Source of the DNA: JBEHYA01 sp048498415
Lineage (GTDB): Bacteria > Pseudomonadota > Alphaproteobacteria > UBA9219 > RGZA01
NCBI GenBank assembly: GCA_048498415.1
Contig: JBEHYA010000028.1
Span: forward strand, 1-21,130
Length of the DNA: 21,130 bases
Direction of reading: 5' to 3'
Below the pieces are notes generated by a model, which saw only the letters and a program-made list of their open reading frames with translations, was not told the origin of the DNA and did no database searches. Position numbers and translations under genes: made by a program. Below, in pieces: positions 7,618-13,880 of this stretch. Each line of letters begins with the position of its first letter. The first letter of the stretch is position 1.

Positions 7618-8895
7618 ATGCAGAACCATTTCACCTTATTGCTGGCCACGCGTGCCGCCATTTTATTGCAGTATTTCGGCGCCGCGCTTGACCGTGCGTG
7701 GGTGCTGCCCTATGGCGAAGCCATGCACAATATGCTGGGCGAAGCGCTGCTGGCGCGGCCCGATGGCACGCTGAGCATTTATCTGGATAGCGACGGGCTG
7801 GATGTGCGTTCGGATGATCTGCCGCGCGTCTCGCCGTGGCAGCAAAGCCAGCTGGTCGCGCGGCAATATGCGTATCATTTTCCCAAGGCCGTCATGGGCG
7901 GCTCGGCGGTGATGCGCCGCAACGGCATGGCGCGCGCGCAGCATGCCGGCATGGCGAATGACGAGCGGATTAGCCCGGCACTGGAAGCCCTCTATCACAT
8001 CGGCAACCCGGTGCAGCCGCTGGGCTTTTATGCGCTGGAATGCGCGGCGATTTCGGAAGATCTGGCAGATGTGCCGCAGGAAAACCCGGTTTTACGGCTG
8101 TTTTTGGGTGAAGCCACGGGCCTGCGGCAGGTGGTGATCAAGGATGGCGCGGCGGTGCTCACCCGCGTGCATACCGATTTATCGCCCAGTCAGGCAAGCC
8201 CGGAGCTGGCGGGTGAGATCGCCGAGCATATCAAAACCACGCTGGGTTTTCTGCCGCGGCTTGGCATAGATGGCAATGGCATCGCCGTGCAGCTGTTCGT
8301 GCCGCCGATGCTGAAAGATATCGGCATGGCGCCCGAATTGCAGGCGCAGCGCGTGCGCGTGATTGCGCTGGAAGCTCCCACGGCCAGCCATGCGAACAGC
8401 GCGGGCGTGCCGCCGGCGTTTGAGCTGGATCTGGCGCTGCTCGCGCGGGTAGCAGGCCGGCGCAAGCCCGCGCTGCCGTTTGCGCCGGACTGGCTCAAGA
8501 GCCGGCACAATCGTTTAGTTTTGCGCGAAGATGTTTCCATTCTCATGTTCGTGTTCGGCGTGGCGGGGCTGGCCTTTGGCCTGATTACGCTGTTTAAACC
8601 ACCGAAAATCGTGCAAATCCCGGCCCCAGCCCCTTTGATGGCGATGGAACAGCCGGCCGCGCCCAAGCCCGTGGAGCCCATGCCGCCCATGAAGCTGGAT
8701 GCCGTGATTTACAACGGCCCCAATGACTGGACGGTGTGGATTAACGGCGACGCCTACCGCCCGGGCGAGACGAAGAATGACATTACGGTTGTCGATGCCA
8801 GCGCGCAGGATGCGCATGTGAAATGGCAAAAAGGCGATGCCAGGCAGGAAGTGTTTTTGAATTTGCAGAACGATGTGCGCTTGATTGGGGAATGA
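7618..8895 (+). CDS. Bitopic pilus/secretion assembly protein: PilM/GspL-like cytoplasmic part, one TM, MshK/PilP-like periplasmic end
   Basis: A 425-residue protein that I recognise only by pattern. The cytoplasmic part (1-305) contains LPRVSPWQQSQLVARQYAYHFP followed by a polar loop, then GLRQVVIKDGAAVLTRVHTDL and an amphipathic helix. These blocks recall the actin-like PilM/GspL/MshI proteins (LRQxxxxDGxLxxxR, then a helix with acidic residues). One TM helix spans ~306-326, followed by a Pro-rich stretch (~328-365). The last ~60 residues (WTVWINGDAYRPGETKNDITVVD, then VKWQKGDARQEVFLNL) look like a small beta domain of the MshK/PilP/GspC type: 'xVWINGxxxRxGExxxxxxVxxxxxxxVxxxxG'. So functions usually split over several genes may sit in one protein. 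It follows the GspF-like gene by 3 nt. The function is inferred. Confidence 0.62.
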   Translation: MQNHFTLLLATRAAILLQYFGAALDRAWVLPYGEAMHNMLGEALLARPDGTLSIYLDSDGLDVRSDDLPRVSPWQQSQLVARQYAYHFPKAVMGGSAVMRRNGMARAQHAGMANDERISPALEALYHIGNPVQPLGFYALECAAISEDLADVPQENPVLRLFLGEATGLRQVVIKDGAAVLTRVHTDLSPSQASPELAGEIAEHIKTTLGFLPRLGIDGNGIAVQLFVPPMLKDIGMAPELQAQRVRVIALEAPTASHANSAGVPPAFELDLALLARVAGRRKPALPFAPDWLKSRHNRLVLREDVSILMFVFGVAGLAFGLITLFKPPKIVQIPAPAPLMAMEQPAAPKPVEPMPPMKLDAVIYNGPNDWTVWINGDAYRPGETKNDITVVDASAQDAHVKWQKGDARQEVFLNLQNDVRLIGE

Positions 8896-8897
8896 TC

Positions 8898-8997
8898 TGT
8901 CATCCCGGAAGCGCGCTTGCGCTATCCGGGATCCCATTTGGTTTTCTTTTCCAAAAGAAGCGTTACCATGGGATCCCGCGTCAAGCGCGGGATGACA
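8898..8997. repeat. Composite palindromic repeat (REP/BIME-like) between convergent genes
   Basis: The outer inverted repeat is TGTCATCCC at 8898-8906 against GGGATGACA at 8989-8997. Inside are two smaller hairpins: ATCCCGGAAGCGC / GCGCTATCCGGGAT on the left, and GGATCCCGCG / CGCGGGAT on the right. A central CCCATttgg...ttaccATGGG pairing also exists. It fills the space between the stop of the upstream gene (8895) and the stop of the convergent TPR gene (8998) almost exactly. It could act as a bidirectional terminator or mRNA 3' stabiliser. The consensus resembles the dispersed CATCCC...GGGATCC palindromes seen in many proteobacteria. Its copy number here is unknown. Confidence 0.8.
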
Positions 8998-9786
8998 TTA
9001 AGGGTGACGGTGCGTCAAATAATTCAACCGCGCGCGTACATCATCCAGATTTTCACTGCGACTGCCGGTGCTTAAAACTTTTTTATACGCGGCAATGGCT
9101 TTGGTGGTTTTGTGGGCTTCATCCAGTTTGGCGGCTTCATCCAGCAATAAAGCGGTGAGGTTGTGGCGCGCCTGCTTATCCGATGGGTCTTGTTTTAACG
9201 CGCGGGTATAGAGGCGGATGGCTTTTTCGTTATCGCCGGCCATGGCCGCCTGCGCGGCTTTATCGGTGACGGAAGGCACATATTCCTGATCGATATCAAT
9301 GGAAAATGCGACGACTTCGGGTTTTTCAGCCGGTTTCGGCAGATTGCCGACGGGAAGACTGGCGATGAGCGGCACGATATCGACAGGCGCCGGCGGCGGG
9401 CTAGCTGGCGCATCGTGATAGAAGCTGAGGCCCGTGAACGCGCGTTCCGGCAGGGGCGCGATGGTGACGCTGCCTTGGTTGATGGGCGTGGTGAAGCTGG
9501 GCAGGGCCGGCGCTGCGACCGACGGGGCGGGGATGAATAAGTTTTGCGGCGGGGATGCCTGCATGAAGATGGCGGCGAGGGCGACCATGCTGGCGAACAA
9601 TGCGGGCAGTGCCAGCCAGAGCAGGCCGCCGTTCATGCTGGCTGACGCATGCGGCGTGGGTTCGAACACGATCACGATGGGCTCGAACAGCGGGACGTCG
9701 CGCGGGGGCAGGGTGATGAGACGGCCCGAGCGGTTGCCGGATTTAAACGGTGCGCGGTTGCGTGCGATGGAAGCGGTCTTGCCCAT
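8998..9786 (-). CDS. One-TM protein with periplasmic TPR domain (possible MshN-like component)
   Basis: A 262-residue protein if started at the ATG of 9786. The N-terminal ~50 residues are basic and cytoplasmic-like. One TM helix lies at about 53-75 (LLWLALPALFASMVALAAIF), followed by a long Pro/Ala-rich linker and then two or three TPR-type helix pairs (DKAAQAAMAGDNEKAIRLYTRAL, QDPSDKQARHNLTALLLDEA, KTTKAIAAYKKVL). The layout of N-in, TM, Pro-rich linker and C-terminal TPR is like MSHA biogenesis MshN, which fits the neighbouring operon. However, the gene is on the opposite strand and TPR proteins are very common. An ATG at 9798 (four codons longer) and the frame back to 9891 are possible. 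The upstream part would cross the terminator hairpin and looks non-coding. No clear Shine-Dalgarno is seen for either start. Confidence 0.7.
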   Translation of the reverse strand: MGKTASIARNRAPFKSGNRSGRLITLPPRDVPLFEPIVIVFEPTPHASASMNGGLLWLALPALFASMVALAAIFMQASPPQNLFIPAPSVAAPALPSFTTPINQGSVTIAPLPERAFTGLSFYHDAPASPPPAPVDIVPLIASLPVGNLPKPAEKPEVVAFSIDIDQEYVPSVTDKAAQAAMAGDNEKAIRLYTRALKQDPSDKQARHNLTALLLDEAAKLDEAHKTTKAIAAYKKVLSTGSRSENLDDVRARLNYLTHRHP

Positions 9787-9832
9787 GGGCAAAATCATAC
9801 GCGCGCATGAGGGTTGCCGAATAGCCGGAATG

Positions 9833-9865
9833 AAAAAAGAACGTTTCGGGTGATGTATGAAACGT
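9833..9865 (-). terminator. Rho-independent terminator downstream of the F0 operon
   Basis: Read on the minus strand, a 7-bp stem ACGTTTC / GAAACGT (9865-9859 and 9847-9841, 11-nt loop) is followed by TTCTTTTTT (T-run 9838-9833). It lies ~90 nt beyond the atpF stop and 47 nt upstream of the TPR gene, separating the two transcription units. Two further hairpins precede it. Confidence 0.65.
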
Positions 9866-9867
9866 AT

Positions 9868-9887
9868 GCCCCGTTGGAAAACGGGGC
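9868..9887. other. Perfect stem-loop after atpF
   Basis: GCCCCGTT (9868-9875) pairs with AACGGGGC (9880-9887) across a GGAA tetraloop. The GC-rich 8-bp stem stands alone without a T-tract. It is probably an mRNA 3'-end stabiliser or part of a multi-hairpin terminator for the F0 operon. Confidence 0.6.
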
Positions 9888-9920
9888 CCATGGTTCAGCA
9901 ATCAAGTTGCGGATAGATCG

Positions 9921-9940
9921 GTACCGGCTTTCGCCGGTAC
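9921..9940. other. Perfect stem-loop just after the atpF stop
   Basis: GTACCGGC (9921-9928) pairs with GCCGGTAC (9933-9940), loop TTTC. It starts 14 nt beyond the atpF stop codon (on the minus strand). With the two hairpins that follow, it forms a three-stem 3' region of the operon. Confidence 0.6.
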
Positions 9941-9954
9941 GTACATTGGGGGTG

Positions 9955-10446
9955 TTACGCGACCTTCTTGAGGCCGGCGGCGAGGGTGTTGATCTGGCCG
10001 TCGATGATGGCCGAATCTGCCGACGCATCCAGGCGGGTGCGCAGGATGTATTCGGCGGCTTTCATGGCGGTATCTACGGCATGGCGGCGCACGTCGCCGG
10101 CCATCTGGTCTTCAAGAATGGTGATGCGTTCAAGGGCCTGCTTTTCGCGGCGTTCTAACAGCACATCCAGGTCGCGTTCGGCGTGCTCGCGGATGAGCTG
10201 GGCCTGCTGGCGGGCGGAATTCAGAATGCCATCAATTTCGCGGCCGGCGTTGGTGTTCTTCATCTGCACGTCAGTGATGAACAGGCGGGCTTCGGCGTAA
10301 ATCTGGGCGGCTTCGTCCATTTCCGCTTTCACGCGCGCGCTGTAATCATCCAGCATCTGCAGGATGGGTTTGCGCACGGCAAACCAGAACACGAACATGA
10401 ACAGAATAAAGGAAACGCCGAACCAGAAGGTTAAATCCTGCAACAT
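9955..10446 (-). CDS. atpF: ATP synthase F0 subunit b
   Basis: Peripheral stalk subunit of the F1F0 ATP synthase, 163 residues. An N-terminal membrane helix (LTFWFGVSFILFMFVFWFAV, ~4-23) is followed by the KPILQMLDDYSARV junction and a long charged helical region that dimerises with b' and reaches F1. There are two possible starts: GTG at 10455 and ATG at 10446. GAAGG ends directly at the GTG but is 9 nt from the ATG, so I prefer the ATG. The b' stop (10448) lies beside it, so translation is coupled. It is last in the F0 operon. F1 genes are absent, as usual in alphaproteobacteria, where F0 and F1 operons are separate. Confidence 0.92.
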   Translation of the reverse strand: MLQDLTFWFGVSFILFMFVFWFAVRKPILQMLDDYSARVKAEMDEAAQIYAEARLFITDVQMKNTNAGREIDGILNSARQQAQLIREHAERDLDVLLERREKQALERITILEDQMAGDVRRHAVDTAMKAAEYILRTRLDASADSAIIDGQINTLAAGLKKVA

Positions 10447-10447
10447 C

Positions 10448-11062
10448 TCAGGCACCCTTCACTTTCGAGATCGCGGCTTTGACTTCCGCCGCATTGGGGG
10501 CGGTGCCGGTGAGCTTGGAAACCATCTGGCCCACCACGGCTTCGATTTCGGTGTCGATGCTGCTAAGCGTTTGCTGCTTGAGGATGGCGAGGCGCTGTTC
10601 GGCTTCGGCCAGGCGGTTTTCGATTGTCTGGTTCTGCGCGTTGGTGCGCAGCATCGCCTTCTTCTGGTTCTCTTCCGAACTGAGCTGATAGACTTCCTGC
10701 GCCTGACGATGGGCGGCAGCCAAGCGGCCTTCATATTCGGCCAGCTGCTTTTTGCCCTGCTCGTTGAGCTGCTTGGCTTCTTCGATATCGGCAATGATGC
10801 GGCGTTCGCGCACGCTGACGATCTCTTCCACGTTGGGCAATGCGGCATAGCGCATCAGCACATAGGTGAGGCCAAAGGTGATGACCAGCCAGAAAATCTG
10901 GCTGGGGAAGCGGGAGGTATCGGCCTGCGGCAGGCCTGCTTCTTCTTTTGCGGCTTCCGGTGAAGCCGCCGGTTCTTCCGCCGCATACACATACGCAGCA
11001 GGAGACGCCACTAGCGTTAACGCCAGCAGGAGAACCGATAGATAAGAAGCAAGGCGCCGCAT
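10448..11062 (-). CDS. atpG: ATP synthase F0 subunit b' (with signal-peptide-like N-terminus)
   Basis: The second b-type stalk subunit, typical of alphaproteobacteria and photosynthetic lineages, 204 residues. The conserved part begins at about residue 49 (SRFPSQIFWLVITFGLTYVLMRYAALPNVEEIV), with one TM and then a coiled-coil of the b/b' type (RERRIIADIEEAKQLNEQGKKQLAEYE). Before it is a region MRRLASYLSVLLLALTLVASPAAYVYA followed by an acidic stretch, which looks like a cleavable Sec signal ending YVYA. The ATG at 11062 is preceded by AAAGGG. The frame is open to 11119, but the extra residues overlap the atpE end and have no family likeness. The symbol atpG for b' follows alphaproteobacterial usage (elsewhere atpF' or atpX). 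Confidence 0.9.
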   Translation of the reverse strand: MRRLASYLSVLLLALTLVASPAAYVYAAEEPAASPEAAKEEAGLPQADTSRFPSQIFWLVITFGLTYVLMRYAALPNVEEIVSVRERRIIADIEEAKQLNEQGKKQLAEYEGRLAAAHRQAQEVYQLSSEENQKKAMLRTNAQNQTIENRLAEAEQRLAILKQQTLSSIDTEIEAVVGQMVSKLTGTAPNAAEVKAAISKVKGA

Positions 11063-11082
11063 TGGCCGGAACCCTTTATCGC

Positions 11083-11307
11083 TTACTTGTTCATCAGAAG
11101 GAACGAGACGGCGAAGCACATCAGCAGCACGAGTTCAGTGGCGGCAAAGCCGATGAAGCCGGTGCCGTTCAGCTGCTTGGCAGCCGCCGGGTTACGCGCA
11201 ATAGCGCCCAGCCATGCGGCGAACAGATTGCCGAGACCGACGCCGGCGCCGAGCGCACCGATCATCGCGATACCAGCGCCGATAAGTTTTGCAGATTGCG
11301 GATCCAT
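11083..11307 (-). CDS. atpE: ATP synthase F0 subunit c
   Basis: Proteolipid of the rotating c-ring, 74 residues forming a two-helix hairpin. Helix 1 carries the packing motif GAGIAMIGALGAGVGLGNLF. The polar loop is ARNP (37-40). Helix 2 carries the ion-binding carboxylate Glu58 in FAATELVLLMCF. No Ser/Thr follows Glu58 as in Na+-type rings, so proton coupling is inferred. AGGAG lies 6-7 nt before the ATG, the clearest Shine-Dalgarno of this operon, which fits the high copy number needed. It is flanked by atpB (26 nt upstream) and b' (20 nt downstream). Confidence 0.95.
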   Translation of the reverse strand: MDPQSAKLIGAGIAMIGALGAGVGLGNLFAAWLGAIARNPAAAKQLNGTGFIGFAATELVLLMCFAVSFLLMNK

Positions 11308-11333
11308 GTTTTTCTCCTGTTGTGATTAATGGA

Positions 11334-12077
11334 TTAGTGTAATTCAAGCGCGTCGTGCATATACACGGACGCCAGAATGGCGAAAACGAAAGCTTGCAGG
11401 CCGGCCACGAAGAATTCGAAGCCGATCATGGCAACGTTCATGGCAACGGGAATGATGCCGACCAGCGGCAGAAGCCCGGCGGCAAAAACAACGCCTGCGG
11501 CCATACCGGCAAACACCTTCATGACGATGTGGCCCGCCAGCATGTTGGCGAAAAGTCGGATGGAAAGGCTGAACGGGCGCACGAGAAACGAGAAAATTTC
11601 GAGCGGTACGATGATGGGAATAAGCCAGCCCGGCGTGCCGTGCGGCAAAAACAGCGTGAAGAATTTAAAGCCGTGGCGGAACAGACCAACCAATGTCACG
11701 GTGAGGAACACCAGCACAGCCAGCGCGAAGGTGACCAGAATGTGCGAGGTCACTGTGAAGCTGCCCGGGATCATGCCCAGCATGTTGCAGAACAGGATGA
11801 AGATGAAGATCGTGAAGATGAGCGGGAAATAGGGTTTTGAATTATGGCCGGCAATATCGCCCACCATGCCCGAGATGCCGTTGTAAATGATTTCCACCAG
11901 CGACTGGGCGCGGCCCGGCACCATGGATTTGTTGCGCATGCCCAGCATGATAAGCGCGGCCGAGCTGAGCACCGCTAAAATCATGAGCAGCGAGGAATTG
12001 GTGAACGAAATATCGACCCCGCCCACCTTGATGGGGATGAGGGTGTGGATCTCGAATTGATGAAGCGGAGAGGCCAT
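11334..12077 (-). CDS. atpB: ATP synthase F0 subunit a
   Basis: Stator channel subunit that passes protons to the c-ring, 247 residues, with five to six membrane helices. The start MASPLHQFEIHTLIPI is typical of alphaproteobacterial subunit a. The essential Arg is in SIRLFANMLAGH near residue 180, and the C-terminal helices end FAILASVYMHDALELH. An ATG-led frame reaches back to 12188, but those 37 residues have no family similarity and the homologous start is at 12077. A 173-nt spacer separates it from atpI. It is followed by atpE. Confidence 0.95.
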   Translation of the reverse strand: MASPLHQFEIHTLIPIKVGGVDISFTNSSLLMILAVLSSAALIMLGMRNKSMVPGRAQSLVEIIYNGISGMVGDIAGHNSKPYFPLIFTIFIFILFCNMLGMIPGSFTVTSHILVTFALAVLVFLTVTLVGLFRHGFKFFTLFLPHGTPGWLIPIIVPLEIFSFLVRPFSLSIRLFANMLAGHIVMKVFAGMAAGVVFAAGLLPLVGIIPVAMNVAMIGFEFFVAGLQAFVFAILASVYMHDALELH

Positions 12078-12250
12078 CGGGGCGGGAAAAACGTGGAAAA
12101 GGGCGTTAAAACGGATTCGATTTGATGGCCTTCTTATCCTTAACGCCCGCCCAAAAGTCAAATGGAAATCAGGGGCTGAAAAAGCCAATAGGGACGGGGC
12201 TTTTCGTAGCCGTTTTTGTTGCGCAGCTGCGAGATGTTTGGGCCGGTGCC

Positions 12251-12559
12251 CTATTTTTTGCGTAAGCCTACGCGGCCATCATAGCCGTTCAGTGCGCGCC
12301 AGGCGTTATACATGCCCGCCGCAAAGCCGAGGAAGAAAAGGCCGAGGGTGAACGCCGGCGTGGTGTTGAACTGTTTATCGATAAGATAGCCCACGCCGCC
12401 AAAGAAAAGAATGGCGCCCAGCATCTCGTAGGCGATGCGTGTGGCAGACGCCTTGCTTTGGTCGTTGGCTTCTTCTTCGGCCAGCTGTTTTTCACTCGGC
12501 ACGCGGCCGGGGTATTTCTGGTCGAAGGCTTTGAGCTGTTTATCGAGATCGTCCTGCAT
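12251..12559 (-). CDS. atpI: ATP synthase accessory protein AtpI/AtpZ family
   Basis: A small membrane protein (102 residues) at the head of the F0 operon. A charged N-terminus (DLDKQLKAFDQKYPGRVP) is followed by two TM helices (~45-62, ~70-88), with the GGVGYLIDKQFNTTPAFTLGLFFLGFAAGMYNAWR pattern of the AtpI/AtpZ family, which assists c-ring assembly or ion supply. Position and size match alphaproteobacterial atpI. The gene upstream on the same strand ends 45 nt away, so the promoter may lie within or before that gene. Confidence 0.9.
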   Translation of the reverse strand: MQDDLDKQLKAFDQKYPGRVPSEKQLAEEEANDQSKASATRIAYEMLGAILFFGGVGYLIDKQFNTTPAFTLGLFFLGFAAGMYNAWRALNGYDGRVGLRKK

Positions 12560-12604
12560 GGCCGCAAGCTTAACACGGCCTGTATAAAAGCGGCATAAGG
12601 GATT

Positions 12605-13774
12605 TTAGCTTTCCAGATCGTCCACCGATTCAATGCGCGGCGCGGCAACGCCGGCGGGCCGCACCGGCGCGGGTTGGCTTTTTGCGTCGATATAGCCTTC
12701 CTTGCCAAACAGCAGGCCATGTTTAGCTACCAGCGCATCGGCGATGTCGGCGGGCATTTCGGGAAGCACCAGCGAGAGGTTGCCGAGTTGCTTGAAACGG
12801 ATGAACTCGTTGATCGCGCGGCTATACATATCCATGGTGCGTTGAGCGAAGGGTATATCCATAAGGGTATAATGGTAGCGCAATTGCAGGCTGGGGTGCT
12901 CGGGTTCCATCTCGCCAGCGGCATAAGCGTTACGGTCGGCGATCCCCTTGGCTTCCACGGCGGCGCACAGGCGCGGGGTGTGGTAGCGTTCCGGAAAATC
13001 CTGCAAACGGAAAGGTTCGTCTTCGTTTGCCAGGTAGCGCCCCTGGATATGAAGAATAAGATAGTCTTCCAGCACGGGTATCAGGCTGGGATCATGTTTT
13101 AGAAGATCAACAAGTCCGACCCTGTAATTACTGATATTGTTTACATGGTTATAGCATAGGCCATACCGGGCGTGGCCGTGTTCATTGATGAGGTCAATGA
13201 CGGCACCGGCGCTGGCGTAGCTGTAAAAAAGATTGGGCGCGCGGGTATACGACGTGCACCAGTTGCGCCCCGATTCAAATGCGATGGCCGCGGCCACGCT
13301 TTTGATGCGGACGGCTGTATACTGTTCGCTCTGATCGATGACTTCGGCTTCGCCATTCGCGAGGACGGCGGCTTGATGCTTGTTAACGTGGGGCAGCGCG
13401 TAGGCGGTGAAAAAGCTTTTTACGCAACGCCGGAAATCAGCGAATGATTTATAGGCTGCGATATCGCGCTGGGATGGCGCCATGGCCTGTTTGTGGCGCT
13501 CGAAGATATGAATAAGCGTTTGGGCGTCTTCGAGTTCGGTTGTATGCAGCGCGCCGTTGCCGATCTGTTTGATCAGCCAGCCGGCGGCGACGTGGCGATG
13601 ATTGGCGATATCCGCGATTTCAGCCAGGGTGGGGATGTGTTCATCCGGCAGCCATGTGCGCCGGGCGAGTGCTTTCGCATAAAGCTTTCTCAGCTGCGGG
13701 TCGTTGCCAAGCAGCGCCTGTTTGGCGGCTTGCCATTCGGCATAGGATTCATGCTGCGGCCCGTGATGTTGCAT
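12605..13774 (-). CDS. Unknown protein with WCTSY motif and possible PERxxTP repeats
   Basis: A 389-residue protein I cannot assign. It appears cytosolic, with no signal peptide or TM. The middle holds ESGRNWCTSYTRAPNLFYSYASAGAVIDLI with W172-C173. This is the 'GxxWCT(S/T)...F..Y...G.(L/V)..(L/I)' block I associate with poorly characterised phage and bacterial proteins. The C-terminal half has short helical units: FPERYHTPRLCAAVEAKG at about 254-271 and IPFAQRTMDMYSRAINEF further on. They recall DUF4116-like repeats ('PExxxTxxLxxxAVxxxG'). The last ~30 residues are Pro/Ala-rich. It lies between phoH and atpI on the same strand, with a hairpin upstream. The start ATG has no clear Shine-Dalgarno. 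No function is proposed. Confidence 0.75.
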   Translation of the reverse strand: MQHHGPQHESYAEWQAAKQALLGNDPQLRKLYAKALARRTWLPDEHIPTLAEIADIANHRHVAAGWLIKQIGNGALHTTELEDAQTLIHIFERHKQAMAPSQRDIAAYKSFADFRRCVKSFFTAYALPHVNKHQAAVLANGEAEVIDQSEQYTAVRIKSVAAAIAFESGRNWCTSYTRAPNLFYSYASAGAVIDLINEHGHARYGLCYNHVNNISNYRVGLVDLLKHDPSLIPVLEDYLILHIQGRYLANEDEPFRLQDFPERYHTPRLCAAVEAKGIADRNAYAAGEMEPEHPSLQLRYHYTLMDIPFAQRTMDMYSRAINEFIRFKQLGNLSLVLPEMPADIADALVAKHGLLFGKEGYIDAKSQPAPVRPAGVAAPRIESVDDLES

Positions 13775-13827
13775 GGGGCCAATCTGGCCACAAAAATCTG
13801 AGCCGATAAAGTCACAAGCTTGGTTAA

Positions 13828-13849
13828 CCGGCGGATTTTATCCCGCCGG
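13828..13849 (-). terminator. Hairpin between phoH and the WCT gene
   Basis: CCGGCGG (13828-13834) pairs with CCGCCGG (13843-13849) across 8 nt. On the minus strand it is 32 nt past the phoH stop. The following bases are TTAACC, so the T-tract is weak. It may be a partial terminator or a processing site. Confidence 0.4.
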
Positions 13850-13880
13850 CTGCCAAAGTGCGTTGTACTTTTTAGCGCGT

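Noticed and set aside
9434..9853. A 139-codon plus-strand open frame opposite the TPR gene
   Set aside because: It is the antisense of the TM and Pro-rich region of the TPR gene, has no ribosome-binding site of note, and crosses into the terminator region.
10364..10963. A 199-codon plus-strand open frame opposite atpF/b'
   Set aside because: It is antisense to two clear ATP synthase genes. The His/Gly/Phe-rich composition is typical of the complement of charged coiled-coil genes.
12078..12188. An N-terminal extension of atpB by 37 residues
   Set aside because: The extension has no family similarity, while MASPLHQFEIH at 12077 is the standard alphaproteobacterial start of subunit a.
9955..12251. 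Absence of F1 genes next to the F0 genes as a novelty
   Set aside because: Split F0 and F1 operons are normal in alphaproteobacteria, so this is not unusual. Presence of b and b' is also expected.
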